Source: Paracentrotus lividus
Lineage: Eukaryota > Echinodermata > Echinoidea > Camarodonta > Echinidae
Direction: 5' to 3'
DNA: 64,000 nt
Assembly: GCA_940671915.1 (NCBI GenBank)
Contig: CALNVZ010003426.1
Location: 6,947,836-7,011,835, forward strand
The translations under genes were made by a program, and so were the position numbers. This document shows, piece by piece, positions 11,751 through 24,620 of the stretch; the first letter of the stretch is position 1; each line of letters begins with the position of its first letter. Under the pieces are notes generated by a model. It worked only from the letters and a program-made list of their open reading frames with translations, was not told the origin of the DNA and made no database searches.

Positions 11751-13634
11751 CAAGATTTCACTTCCAGAAATATTCCAAAAGGAGTATATGAATAGAGATG
11801 TTTCTGAAATGAATGGATCTCTCACTATTACTCGGAGAAGGATTATTGAACAGTAAAAAAAAAAGAAAAAACTTGTCTAAATCATTAGCTTTTAGTAACA
11901 CAAAACGGGATATTATGAAATGAAAATAATGTATTAAAAATAAATCATTTATACCACAATCGACAATTCTGAAATTTGGTTGTTTCCAGAATGATGAAAT
12001 TAATTTAGGATGTAATATATTCAAAGACCTGCCTGAACATAGCATTAAACAAGTCTTTTAACTCTGAACTTGTAAACACATGTAAAGACAATCGCTTAAC
12101 TTTTTCCGATTTTTACGCTTTTTTGACAAAATTGATTTGACAATATTGTAATGTGAACTGTCTGAAAAAAATCTGAGTTTGTTGCAAAATACAGTGTTCT
12201 TGATATACAAAAACATTGTTGATCAAGTAATGTCGAATATGGAAAAGATACCGGAATTCGGAGAGGACATTTTCTTGACAGATTTAGCACCTCATTTTTT
12301 GGTTTTGTTTAAAGGTAAAAAAAAACCATAATATAATTAATTAACTGTAGCTTCTGGGGTTTTCAGTTTTTTAAACAATCGCATGTAATAATCGATTCCT
12401 ATGGTATAATAACAATGCGTAGCCCCCCCCTAATGATTGCTTATAATAAAGATGTACAGGCTCTAAATTTGAAAAAAAAAAATGAAGAACTTACAGTAAT
12501 TTTAGCCGTAGAATGCAGATATGGTCCGTTTTGAGAAATAAATATGTAGGGGGAGACTGTCCAATGAAATTGTAATAATCTAAATACACAGTCAGTCTAT
12601 ATACTATTAAGGAAAGTAAAAAACTATGACTTCTCATTTGCATATTATTACCATTATGTTAACGAACTTTCTGGGGCATAATACCCCCATGGGTTGTGGC
12701 CCCGATTTTCATGACTGTATGAATTAAAAAAACTTATGCTAATAATTATGGTATCGTATAATAAATGTTGTTGTTGTTGTGTATTTTTAATATTCTTGTC
12801 AAACACCAACAATGATTTAATAAAACATTGGTTCTGCCAAAATGTTAAAATTTTTCAGTCATAGCAATACATATATTTATGTACATAATCATACAAGTCA
12901 CTGCCCCGTCTGCGCTTGTACATTGTTTATGCATTGGGGACATTGAGTGACATTTTCAATTTGATCCCTCTTTACAGCTCTACTATTGAAGATATTCAGG
13001 TGGAAGTTCTTTTGTTGTGTTTGTTAGTTGCTATTGTTTCTATTTGAATCAAAATTTCATCTTAATTAATTTTAATTAATGATATTACACCCCCCCCCCA
13101 AAAAAAAAAAGCATACTTGCCACTTTCCAACGAACAGAATTGTGATTGCCGTACATTTTAGGCTCCGCGAAGCACAAAATTTGAAGTAAATGACTGATTT
13201 TTCTCATTTTGATAGTAGGAAGAGTTTAGCTAGGCATGTGTAAACAAATTATTTATCATTGTGTAATGCAGCAAAGGATTATAAGCTCTCAAAGAAAAAT
13301 GGGCCACAATTACCCGGCCAGTCTCCCCTACTTTAATGAATTATTATTGTTTTGCAAGTATATTTATACTAATATTAGTACTAAAATACTAATTAATTAC
13401 TATCATTTTTCGGCTCACTCAAGTGCCTAATATTTATATGAAAATTTTACAAAATTTTAATTTGCTCACAAAGTGGTTCAAGTCAAATGATGAGAAGCTA
13501 TGTAAACTTGGTATGATTAAGAGGATCAATCAATAGTAGTTGATGAGTTAATGAGTATATAAAAAAATTTTAAACGTCTACTTCATGTACCTGAGTAGTT
13601 AGCTTAACCATTCATACTTTGTTTTTGTCCACAG

Positions 13635-13829
13635 ATTCAGACGCTCAAGATGAGCCCACACGCGTACCCTTATGTAATCAGTCGTATGTTCCTTGGGCCA
13701 TCGTTATGTAGTTTGCTTGGGAGGTTACTCTGTCTCCTACCATGTCTCACAGACCTGACGATTGACGCTCGTATCACCTTCCACGACCAGTTATACGAAG
13801 AGGTTTCTGCTGGTGCTTCTTCCTCCAAG
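13635..13829 (+). CDS. NLR-type leucine-rich-repeat exon (B2)
   Basis: 65-codon exon, phase 0 to 0, between gtccacag and the donor aag/gtaggc. It starts IQTLKMSPHAYPY and holds LLGRLLCLLPCLTDLTID. It ends YEEVSAGASSSK. The core is close to exon B1 (LPCLTDLTI shared), so the two arose by exon duplication. Homologues with the same borders lie at 57299-57496 and 63346-63531. The divergence is concentrated in the 15-20 residues after IQTL, as expected for a variable recognition surface; that last point is inference. Confidence 0.75.
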
Positions 13830-14788
13830 GTAGGCCTAAAGGCTAACATGGTTATTTTACCGTTTTAATGTTCATTTCATAGTTGCTTTATACTTTACAC
13901 ACTAGAGGTACAACACGGAATATCTTCAGATTTAGGTTCTCATCAATTATTTCTCGATCGATGTTTACCGATTATCGGAAATTTTAAAGATAACAATGAT
14001 CTAAAGCAAAAAGTGGAGCACAGCACAGTCAATTATACTTTTATTGTGTTCACAAGAACAAAAATTATACATGTTGAAAACAAGCAACAAAATAAATAAA
14101 ATAGTTTCTGCTCTTTCATAATTCAGGTAATTAAATGGCTTTTCTTTTATTTAGTGTGCCAAACAAAAGTTAATTAGGAATGTATGTATATATTACACTT
14201 CACGTTTAAAATACTATTATTCCTCAAAATATCGGTACATGAGAGTAACTCTATCAAAAGATAAATGAAAACAACAAATGAAATGATTACAAGGTTGACG
14301 TACGTCACTTCTAATAAATACACACGACAGTAAAGCACATTCATAGAAGTGACATTTTTTTACTGTATTTTTGCTTTTCTTTTTATAGTAAAGGCTTGCG
14401 AGATTAATGGGCAGAAAAATATATCTCGGACAGCGAAATTATCATAGATTCCTATATTTCATATATTTTTCATTCGTTTCTATTTCTATTAATTTTCTTT
14501 TTGTTATTATTTTTTATTATAATTGTGATTAATTTTCTAGTATTTTTCTTCTTGTATTTCCTTATTATCTGTTTAGGAGTAGGTTATTGAGACGAAAATA
14601 TCATTTTAAACCTTTTATCGATAATTTCCAAAATACGGTGTATGAAGTTCGATGTGTGTATTGTACGTTGCCTAACCTTTTCCAACCCTTAATGCTTTTT
14701 TTTTTTGTGAAACAACCTAATATTCATCAAACAATCATTATACTTGTCTCCCTTTGATTAAAGAATGTATACAATAATTGTCTAACAG

Positions 14789-15770
14789 AATCCTTACTTC
14801 AGAAACAACAAGCATGTGGTATTGCTGCAGGAGTGGTCGGAACGAAAAAATCAAGAACGTTGGTATCTAAACCTGCAGCAACACCAACGTGAACTACAGC
14901 AGCAGCAGCAACACCAACAATTATTCCTACTTCAAATACGACAACAACAACAAGAACAGCTTCTCAACAATAACAGACAATACAGGAATCCTTATTGTCG
15001 TGAAACATTAGAGCAGTCATATCCGTCTTTACTTCAAATTCACCGACAGAGGGATGGTAAAGTAGGCATTCATGCTGAACCAGAGTACGTCCAGCCGTTC
15101 CAAAGACTAATGCTGGATTATCCGGGATCGTCTTCTGTTCCTGAACAAGATCCCTTGACCAAGAAACATCTAGATGAATTTGATCAGTACTTTCAAACGT
15201 ACATGTTTGATCAAAACAACGCCAGTTTTAGGCATAGAAGCCATTTCCCATACCAAACAGCTCGCTACTCTTTGGAAGAAGCAGGTCAGCACACGGAGCG
15301 AGGCCCATTTCATCCTGTGCCGCATGGTCTTGGGAAACAATCACACCTTACAATGGGACAAGGAGCAGGACCAACAGACCAAACACAAAACAAACATTCC
15401 TCAATGACATCATCTTCAGAATACATCAATTCATGCACTTCATTCTATCAAGAAAGGCATTCGGGTATAGGAATAAAACCAATGTATGAGAACAATATAC
15501 CCTCAACTAGTGGATGTAATACAGCAATGGGTAAAGGATCATCGGGTCTAGAAGGCCAAACTCAAAATGAACAAACCTCATTGGCATCATCTCAATCATC
15601 TGTTGACATACGATCAACGAGTGGATGGAAAACAGCAATGGGACAAGGATCATCAGGTCTAGAATACCAAACTCAAAATGAACGCACCTCATTGGCATCA
15701 TCTTCATCATCTGATGATGACATGCCATCAACGAGTGGATGGAAGACAACAGAGAGCAGAACAGAAACAG
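14789..15770 (+). CDS. Gln-rich then Ser/Thr-rich C-terminal exon of an NLR-type gene
   Basis: The frame is open for about 327 codons. The order is: a short basic start (HVVLLQEWSERKNQERW), a Gln-rich stretch with CAA/CAG runs, a less biased middle (CRETLEQSYPSLLQ, LTKKHLDEFDQYFQTYMF), and a Ser/Thr/Gly-rich end. That end has a tandem repeat of roughly 40 residues (PSTSGW, MGQGSSGLEYQTQNE, TSLASS). It closes at the donor acag/gtatgt in phase 1. Two acceptors are possible. AG at 14787-14788 keeps phase 0 with the preceding LRR exon. AG at 14801-14802 is conserved in the other copies but would need a phase-2 exon before it. No known domain is recognised; the composition suggests disorder, perhaps a scaffold tail. 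Confidence 0.6.
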
Positions 15771-16297
15771 GTATGTATACATTCAGGTCAATGCATTTAT
15801 GGACCACATGTCTAAGCATCATTAAAGAAAATCATTTGATAATAAATCAACAATAAAGCTTTTAATATACTGTTCGATTGTATCATGATTCCGTGAAAAT
15901 GCTTCATAATTCGATTTCAAATATTGTTTTACCACACTATACGAACTCTCGATTTAAAACACTTCAAAACAATATATTTTCTCTCGAGCATCTAAATATA
16001 TTTTGCAAGGCTAAGCTTACCACTGAAAAGAGACTTTTCATCAGTAATAATGTTAGTGATCCTCCAAGCCCCCCCCCCTCCCCCCAAAAATATGAAGATA
16101 TAATAGCAAAGAGTAATCATTCAGAACTAAGAGCCTTTCTGTTTCACTTTAGTTCATCAAAATTTAGTATCTTAATTTTGTTGATTGTTGATTGTTTGTA
16201 TTTAACTAATTGATATTTTTTCGAATGGCGCTTTTGATTAAAACAAGCATTTAATCCCATAAGGTATTAAAACTAATTTTATTTATATTCTTTTCAG

Positions 16298-16322
16298 GAC
16301 TGATCGAAAGTGAACGTGGCGT
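16298..16322 (+). CDS. 25-nt exon after the Gln/Ser-rich exon
   Basis: Acceptor ttttcag, phase 1 in. It reads G-L-I-E-S-E-R-G and then gt before gtgagt. Two readings are possible. Either translation runs on to the TGA at 16324-16326 (ending ...SERGV), or the strong donor gtgagt at 16323 is used and the gene continues to a further exon, for which 6743-7113 in copy A is the candidate. In copy B that exon would lie in the gap. Confidence 0.5.
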
Positions 16323-16546
16323 GTGAGTAACCCAATAAACAACTTATTTATCTTTTGAACAGTTAATAATCTTCCTCCTTTAATTCCATTCTTTTTATTG
16401 AGCTTTTCGTACTATCATTGTTTCTTTTAATTACGCGTTCGTTGCTGTCATTTTAGTTTAAATAAATGTTTATATGTGTTTAATGGAATATTATATATTA
16501 TCCAAATAATTTCCATGTTAAAATTACCCCCTCACACAAACACATC

Positions 16547-16646
16547 NNNNNNNNNNNNNNNNNNNNNNNNNNNNNNNNNNNNNNNNNNNNNNNNNNNNNN
16601 NNNNNNNNNNNNNNNNNNNNNNNNNNNNNNNNNNNNNNNNNNNNNN
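16547..16646. other. Assembly gap (100 N)
   Basis: Exactly 100 unknown bases, the usual placeholder for a gap of unknown size. It cuts copy B at the point equivalent to about 6376 in copy A. Confidence 1.
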
Positions 16647-17860
16647 CTGAGGATCGTGAGTTATTACATTGTGTCCTGAGGAAACGCATTGCAATGCCAT
16701 GTTTTCTCATCATTCAAAGACATCAAAATTCCGCTCTGCCAGTTCTTTTCCTCTGAACCATAATTTGCTATATAGCGATACTAATCATCAAGCACATATA
16801 AATTTATTTTGAAGTTACACGTTACACTTTATTTTGCCAGGGCATCAAATCACCTAAATCGTTACATTGTATGCGCCAATTTAAATAACATTTAGGGCGC
16901 CAAATGAAATTAGATTTTGGCGCAAATTGAGCTTAAATTAAGGGGCGCCAAATTTATCTTTAAACTTAGGGCAGGGAAGCAGAAGGACTAGAATAGCAGC
17001 TTAGATAGATAGCTATTCATCTCTCTTCATACATATCATGTATAAAATTACTGGCCAACATACGCCGTCTTTAAATTATTGGAGGCCAATTGATCCTAAA
17101 CTTCAGGTCTCTATTAGATCTACATGAGCCAAAATTTTCGATCGCGCTTCGCGCTCGCCTTCATTTTCTAAAGACAGTTATTACATTGTGTTTCCTGAGG
17201 AATGCCATAACATGTCACGTTTTTCACGAGGATCATTCCGATACATCAAATTTCTGCTGCGCATTTCACGCTCGCCTATTTTTTCCTTCTTGTAACCAGA
17301 TTATGAGGATTTCTGAACAACAAAAACATTCATTATACATTTGTTTGATTTCACATTACTTGATGGACAATTTCACATGATTTTATATTGGCTTGCTTTC
17401 AAATCGTTTTTGATGGACAAATTACAGCTCCCGTTCATTGATTTCTGATGAGAAGCTAAACAAATTTTGCATACCCTAATTGCTTAGAATTCTTTGCTTT
17501 CTGATCCTAAAGTAGAGTGGAAAAAAATCTCATAGCGCTTCGCGCTCTTATTTAGAAATATTCGTATTTTCATCTATTAGCCGGTAAACACCTCATATTA
17601 CTAGAAATTCTTTTCCATTAACTCACATTTGGCAAGTATTAAAAAAAAACAAAAAAAAAAAAAAAAAAAAAAAAAACACTTTCAAATAAATTATTATTCA
17701 AAATCCTTCAACATACATTTAACTGCGGGCGGGCGGGGGCGGGCTGCCGGCCGGCGGAGGTGGGCCGCATTATTTCGAAACAAAAGTTCACACATGGGCG
17801 CCCAAATCACGCTCGGGCCCCCCGGGGTGCGAAATCCTGGACTTACGCGCCTGCTGTTAA
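16647..17860. repeat. Remnants of GCGCTTCGCGC-type DNA elements
   Basis: It contains a duplicated segment (ttattacattgtgt...cctgagg at about 16660 and 17180), several ggcgcca motifs and three gcgcttcgcgct-type cores (about 17147, 17262 and 17536). A long A run and a G/C-rich stretch follow before a gaaatcctgga...cgcgcctgctg end. No gene is seen. Confidence 0.5.
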
Positions 17861-18764
17861 GTATCTATTTTTCTTGTTCTTGTTATTCGCTCGCGTATAT
17901 TGGTGGATAACTGACCAAGAGTGACTGACGTTACTCTACCCCTGTGGCTGATATATGGACTGTCTTCTGAATACCTGAAGGCCGGAAAAAAAATCAACGC
18001 CCTTAGGAAACACAAACCAAACAAACAAAACAAAAAGAAATGGGGAAAAATGTTATTTTAACGACTAATATTCCCCCCTATTTTATTTTTTTCTGTCCTA
18101 TTATAACCCTTTTTTAGAAAATAAACGAGTATAAAAAGTACATTTTATGCCAAATCTTTGTTATTATGCTGAAAGATTAAGGAACAGATTTTAGGTGTCA
18201 TATATTCATCGCCACGCAATCCTGTTGAATGCTATGTTGCAGAAGGAAACCATCATTCTTTTTGACTTGATTTAAAACTATCAACAGCTAACAAAACTGA
18301 TTCTTTACCTGTCATCTTAATTGCAAGTCACTCGCCTACATTTGCTCTATTTGTGATTTAAGCAACGGTATTTTGATCGTCAATGGCCAAGGCGGGGCGG
18401 GAGTGCGAAATCATGCGCGAATCCCACGGCGGAAGTTGCCGAAAACGTACCCCGTAAAATGAAAAAGACAGCATATTCTTAACGCACCCCATAAAGAAAA
18501 AAATCTAGTTATTTATTTACTTTTCTGCTTGTCAATTCTTCTCGACCGAACAATAGGCATCATATTCTGACCCTACCCCTATGTCCGTTTGAAATTGATG
18601 ACGACCAAGGCCGAGAAATCCCCCCCCCCCTACCCTCCCTGGATCCGCGCACTTTTGTATATCAAACTTTAACTTGATATCTAAGTCGGCATATGGTCGC
18701 CGCACGGGGGGGGCACATTGTATCGTTAACAGGAACCTTTCGGGTATGTTTGTTTCTCAAACAC
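17861..18764. other. Repeat-derived stretch without genes
   Basis: It ends in a C-run and ccctggatccgcgcac near 18650, which resembles the right end of the CAGTGGCGGATCC class of DNA elements. No left partner was identified with certainty. Confidence 0.35.
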
Positions 18765-19035
18765 TACTACTTTTACTACACTACTACTACTACTACACTA
18801 TACACTACTACTACTACTACTACTTCTACTACCTACACTACTACTATACTGCTTACTACTACTACTACTACTCCTACCACTACTAATACTTCTACTACTA
18901 TTATTACATTACTACCTACTACTACTACTACTTACTCACTAACTACTACTACTACTACTACTACTACACTACTACCACTGCTGCTACAACTGACTCTACT
19001 TATACTACTGCTGTTGCTGCTGCTATATTAATACT
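18765..19035. repeat. (CTA)n microsatellite, interrupted
   Basis: About 270 bp of actact units with short interruptions, passing into tgctgctgc. The Thr- and Tyr-rich open frames here come from the repeat alone. Confidence 0.9.
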
Positions 19036-20472
19036 ACTGCCCACACATTAATGGGTTCATTAACATTCTTATTATCGATATCCTTAAGCTGTATCCTTCC
19101 TCTTTTGGAGACCATGGGTCCAATAAAATTTTCATGAATCTAAATGTTAGAAGAAACAACATAAATAACTCTTAATGAAGTAGTCCAAGTGAATGTCATG
19201 TTTTGCCAGGACGGGTCGCACATCATAGCCTTTAAGTGTTATAATGCACTGAATAAAGTAGGGTAAGGGGTTAAAAAATATCTCGACAGAACATTCCCCG
19301 TCTCATTGATTTCACAATTTATTAGCCTACATTAGGCTCTACGGATAAACAAGATAATGATGAGGATTTGCCATTTAACTTGGACTTGAACCAGGAAAAA
19401 AACTCAATGCCAAATCCGGATTGATATCATGTTATTCGATAATATTGCATTTTTTCCAATAATTCGCCCCTTCTTGCGTTAATCACACTGACAGCGGCGT
19501 CTTTCATGACCGTCTGGGGGAAACCACATGGGATATATTATATACCGTCTAGAAATATTAGCGGAAAAGTTCTCATTTATTGCAACGCCTTCGTCTTCAG
19601 AATTCTACTTTAACTGATTTCATAATACGAACTTCATCAGTTTATTCCGATATGATTTATTCCGTTCTTGCTATCGGAATAATGTGTTGTTGATTATTTC
19701 GCCACAGCCGACGCAATTTTTCAAGCGTATGTCCACATATATTTTGAAGCTTCTTCTTTCGGCATTCACGCGCTTACCACGCACATGGAATAAATTACAC
19801 AATTGAGTCGACAATCGAAACTCAAAATGCAAGACCAGCGGTGTGAAATGGAATAGATTGGAATCCATGGCCTTCAATAGTCTTCATCGGACGTGGCGAA
19901 AGACGATTCCTCCAAACTTGCATTGGAGCATCTGACACTTATCGGTAATTTTTTTTTCACAAATCATGTAGATAAAAAAAAATGATTGTGGGAAGATTAA
20001 AACAAAAATGATACATTATTGACTAATCATGTACTATCTCCAGCAGCAAAATTAATCTGCATAAAATTGCATTTTTTTTTTTTGTAAACAAATTACCACT
20101 TCATCGTCAATGAAAGAAATAACAAATAACGATTAGGTTTAGAGGAAACAAAATAAAAATTGCTACTTTATACTATCATGTACATCTTCCAGAGCAAGTA
20201 ATCCTTGCAACAAATTGATTTTTTTTTTCGGTCACAATTACCACTGTCATGTCATGAAGTACACATCATTAGTATTTAACAATTTACATCTTAACAAATT
20301 TCGGGAATAAAACTACCATCTTTTTTATCTTTATTGATTATATAATTTACACGGAACATGAAAACAACAATAATCTATAGCATAGATTCATATATATATA
20401 TATATATACAGGTGCGATTGAACTCTATACTTTTTGGACATGACGACGTTTGTCCAGATGATTATATGGTGT
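19036..20472. other. AT-rich spacer, nothing recognised
   Basis: Short frames only. A TA run lies near 20391-20409. Confidence 0.5.
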
Positions 20473-21815
20473 TATTGAATAAAAAGTACTAGGACAACTT
20501 GCGACGTTGCTGGGGGGGGACTTTGAGCTCTTTAATCAAGCTTTCGCGCATTACTTGCCTTCATCCAGGCATCTCTTGAACAGTTAAAAATCATAACAAA
20601 CAAGAACAAAAACAATAACAATAAAAAGTAAATCAACAAACAAAATCAGGCACCAACATCTATCTTATATAATGTATAAAAAAAGTAACAGAAAATAAAT
20701 AATTGTACAAGTTTTGTTTACCTTATTAGGCCGTGGAGAGTTTTTACGTGTTTTTGTTTATTACCGTTGTTTAAGTATTGAAAATATGGAGGGGCGTGTA
20801 ATCAAGTGGAAATTTCGGAGTCTGTCTGCCGGACCAAGAAAAGGAGAGTAGAGAGAGAAAGAGACGAGAGAGAGGAGAGAGAGATGAGGGAGCGGGGGGG
20901 GGTAGTGAGACGAGAGCCGAGGGGGGTGAGAGAGAGCGGGAGGCGAGCGGCGAGAAGGTTGACGCGTGTCGTGAACATATCTGAGTATTACTCTGAGCGG
21001 GAGGAATGTTGACGCGTGTGTGAACATATCCGAGCTATTTAGTATTCTTACTCTGATTTATCTTCACACACGCGCTCAATATTCTCCCGCTCCCTCCCCC
21101 TTCTTCTCTCTCTCTCTCTCTCTCCCCCTTTCGCTCTCTCTCACTACCCCCCCCCCCCCCTCTCTCTCCCTCTCTCTCTCTCTCTCTTCTTTCTCTCTCC
21201 ACTTCTCTTTTCTTCTTGGGTCACACCCATAGATGCCAAGAAACCAAAAAAAAAAAACACACAAAAAGTCATAACCCCAACGACCACCCTCACAAAAACA
21301 CAAATAAACCAATACCTATCCGAAAAACCACCACAACACAACAACAACAACCACAGACAAACAACAAAAAGCCACATAAACACCAAAATAATGCAGCACA
21401 ACACCCATTTCACACACAAAAAATCCCAAACAAACCACCAAACCAGAACAAACAACTGCACAACTCCGAAATTTCACACTTTGATTAACACGCCCTCTAT
21501 GTTTCAATACTTTTCAAAACAACGTAATAAACACAAACACCGTAACAACTCTCCACGGCCTAATAAGGGTAAACACAAATACTTGTCATATTATTTATTT
21601 TCTTTTAATTTTTTTTATACATATATATAAGATAAAGATGTTTGGTGCCTGATTTTGTTTTGTATGGTTTACTTTTATTTATGTATGGTTTTGTTCTTGT
21701 TTGTTATGATTTTCTGCTTCAGACGGATCCTGATGAAGGCATTAAGCCGAAAGCTTGATTAAAGACTCAAAGTCCAGCAACGTTCCAAGCTTTTCCTAGA
21801 ACTTTTTATTCATAA
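20473..21815. mobile_element. 1.34-kb foldback element with GA/CT-rich centre
   Basis: The left arm (from ttattgaataaaaagta, through ggcaccaac near 20650 and taggccgtggagagttttt) returns inverted on the right (aactctccacggccta near 21546, then ggtgcctgattttg, then actttttattcataa at the end). The arms are about 500 bp. The centre is gagaga/ctctct-rich. No transposase frame is seen. Confidence 0.75.
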
Positions 21816-21852
21816 CACATATATTAACAATTATATATATATATATATTTAT

Positions 21853-21884
<32 letters not shown>

Positions 21885-22030
21885 AACACTATGAGAAAAT
21901 AAACACATACATATAGATAGTGGGAACACTTCCTTGTTCTTAATGCCAAAACATTATCAAAATGATTCTTCAACAATGAATCATTCTTCATAATCTCATT
22001 AACTGCCCATCTTAATTGTAAAGTTTGCAA
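21816..22030. repeat. TA-rich spacer between two foldback elements
   Basis: Mostly alternating TA runs (21834-21885), otherwise plain sequence. Confidence 0.6.
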
Positions 22031-22551
22031 CTACGAGTGCAGTCAAAAAACAAACTTGTTTACACCTAGAAAAATGTTAATTAAAAGAAAACCATTATAA
22101 AACCTATTTATTTACATATCTGCAAAGAGTAACTCCTCCCGCATCTTCTGGTACCATATTTGTGCGGTATGTCTTTACGGCTGGTATGAACACGACGCAT
22201 TGTTTCGCGAACACACAGCAAATTTCGAATTGTGCCAGGGTGGCGGATGAAATTGAACACAACAAAAGCTGCACAAAAAAGCAACTCCATCAAAGAATAA
22301 AATAGCAAACTTTTAAACGAAAAACGTCTTTCGCCTTAATAACCTTGGCAGGGTATTGTTACACATACTTGACTACATTCTTGTATGAAAATGAGAAACA
22401 TCTTTAGCAGTCTCACTATGAACTGACACACTTTAAAACAACAAAATTACAATTTCTTTCAAAGTATTAGGCAGCCTTTTTAGTGTTGTCCACGTGGCAA
22501 TCTTACTCTTTCGATCGATGTTACTCATTCGATTGCAATACCTTTGACGAG

Positions 22552-22920
22552 TCAGGTTCCACTAGCACCAATTACCCTCCGCGACTATTACCCCCCGAGG
22601 ACAATTACCCACCGGACAAATTACCCCCCCGAGACATTGGACAATACCCCGACACAAATACCCCCCGGCAATCACTTACCCCCGGACAGATTACCCCCCG
22701 GACAATCTAACCCCACGCAGCGACAATTACCCCCGAGACTAATTACCCCCGGACCAATTACCCCCCGGACAATTACCCCCCGACAATTACCCCCCGGACA
22801 ATTACACCCCACGAGGACAATTACCCCCGAGCGATAATTACCCCCCGGACAATTAACCCCCGAGGACAATTATCGCCTGAGAGTTACACCGGTCAACTAC
22901 CCCGCAAGACAATAACCCCC
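22552..22920. repeat. Array of attaccccccggacaatt-type units, left arm
   Basis: About 20 degenerate copies of a 15-19 bp unit built on caattacccccc/gga. The frames here (Pro-rich, PPG, NYPP) are by-products of the repeat. The inverted partner array is at 24000-24620. Confidence 0.85.
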
Positions 22921-23596
22921 CTCACAGGCCATTGATGTTGAATCAAGCGGCGTCCGATTGTCGGTTCCTCGCCCGTGTCGCCAGCTTCTTCGAACTTTCT
23001 TCTCTCACCATAATGACTTTCCTTCTTCTCTCCTCTCACGTTCTTCTTTTTTCTCCTTGCCCTCTTCTTCCCTTTTTCACTCTGCGCCACGAAAAAAATG
23101 GGGGGGGGCTTGCGCCCAAGCCCTGCCCCCCGTCTTTATACGATATATGCATCAGAAAATATGTAAACTCCGCCCCTCATATACCTTTCAATTCATAGAA
23201 CCAAACAAAACTTCGGACATTCATGAGAAGGAACACAAAAATACTCACATACTATAATCACACTACACACTATTGAATATCTCGTGATTCATCTCTGATT
23301 CCCAACTGATATGATCTTATTATTTCTTTTGCGTCTCTACATTCTCACGAAAAAATGACTTAAACCTGGTCTAACCCATGTTTCTAAGGCGGCACATTAA
23401 CGTCATAGTTGCATAACTCCACTAAATCTAACAACAATAATAGAGACGAACACAATAATATATTTCTGAACTGCACTATAAGTGTATCATCACAACGCCG
23501 GCTTCTGGGTGCAAGCCCCCCCCCCCCTCCCATTTTGTCAGTAGCGCAGAAGGCCCTGCTAAACAAACAAAAAAGGGAGAGGAGGGCGGCTGCTAG

Positions 23597-23880
23597 TTGG
23601 TGTGGTCGAATGAATAAGTCGGCCAGACTGACGATCACAAGGTACGCGGTCGAATCCCGTCCATTCCACAAATGTCCTTTGGCAAGATATTAATCTACAA
23701 TTGACCCAAGTAAGGAAATGCGGAACCGGTAGGAAGAAATTCCTCGAATGCGCTTAACAGCGCCCTTTATTAGAGCAGCTATGCCTATAGCCGGGTTAAT
23801 AATATCAGCTGCGCTTTCTGAATAGTTTACTAGATAGTCGGCGCATTATAAATGCTTAATATTAGTATTATTATCATTAA
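23597..23880 (+). mobile_element. tRNA-derived SINE
   Basis: The tRNA-like head (A-box-like region followed by a B box, gcggtcgaatcccgtcc, near 23646) is followed by a unique body and the tail gcgcattataaatgc plus tta/att repeats. This is typical of short Pol III-derived SINEs. It is nested in the middle of a foldback element. Confidence 0.65.
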
Positions 23881-23999
23881 AGGAAAGGGAGAAAAAGTGG
23901 AAAAGCGGAAATAATGAGAAAGTTGAGAGAGAGAGAGGGAGAGAAAAAAAACTTGCGACATCGCGCGAGACTCATAATGGGCGCCGCTTCATTCCCAAC

Positions 24000-24620
24000 A
24001 TCAATTGCCGGTGGAAGAGGGGTAATTGTCCGGGGGTAACTGTCCTGGGTAAATGTCCTTGGGGGGGGGGCGGACAATTGTCCAGGCGGTTAGTTTCTCG
24101 GGTATAGTTGTCCTCGGGAGGTAATTGTCGGGCGGTAATTGTCTTGTCCGGCGGTAATTGTCTTGTCCGGGTAATTGTTCGGGGTAATTGTCCTTGGTAA
24201 TTCCAGGGGGTAGTTGTCCGGGCGATGTTGTCAAGGTAATTGTCCTTGAACGAAACTATAAAAACGAAAAGAGAAGAAACAGTCTTTAAGATAAGCATCA
24301 ACAGTAGAGATCGAATTCGAAAACCTGCGACACCGCAGACTCACGTTCGCCGCCACCTGATTCAACATCCAATAGCCTGTGAGAGGGGTACATTGCTCCT
24401 CGGCCGGTATTTGACCCGGGCTGCAACCTCTCGGGATTAATGCTCCTCGGGGTGATTGTATGAGGTGCGTGTTGTCTCCGGGCGTAATTTGTCCGCGAGG
24501 TTACTTGTCCTCCGGGGGGGTGCGAATTCGTCCGGGGGTAATTCTCCCCGGGGCTAATTGTCCTCGGCGCGGTAATTGTCCGTAATTCTTGTCCGGGGGG
24601 TAATTGTCCCTGATACGCGA
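24000..24620. repeat. Array of ggtaattgtccggggg-type units, right arm
   Basis: Reverse complement of the unit at 22552-22920, more degenerate and longer. It contains a second copy of the flanking acctgattcaacatccaatagcc stretch near 24355, so this arm was partly duplicated. Confidence 0.8.

Larger units (their letters stand above)
10406..16546 (+). repeat. Copy B of the 6.2-kb direct duplication
   Basis: Better version of the block at 185-6376, with intact splice sites and open exons. It ends at the assembly gap. Introns also align, more loosely, with 50600-57650 and 61390-63600 (copies C and D). Copy B can therefore serve as the pre-insertion reference for elements in that region. Confidence 0.85.

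Noticed and set aside
18674-19031. Tyr-rich and Thr-rich frames
   Set aside because: Products of the (CTA)n microsatellite.
19671-19877. Minus-strand 68-codon frame
   Set aside because: No start context, splice site or family feature; length is expected by chance in this window.
22544-22837. Pro-rich frames that look like a collagen-like or secreted repeat protein
   Set aside because: They follow from the attaccccccgga array within a transposon arm. The mirror array on the right gives the same kind of frames on the other strand.
23597-23670. tRNA gene candidate (A and B boxes)
   Set aside because: The B box is good, but no acceptor stem pairs and a SINE body with att-rich tail follows. The candidates at 32680-32745 (minus), 1462 and 11678 were rejected for the same reason.
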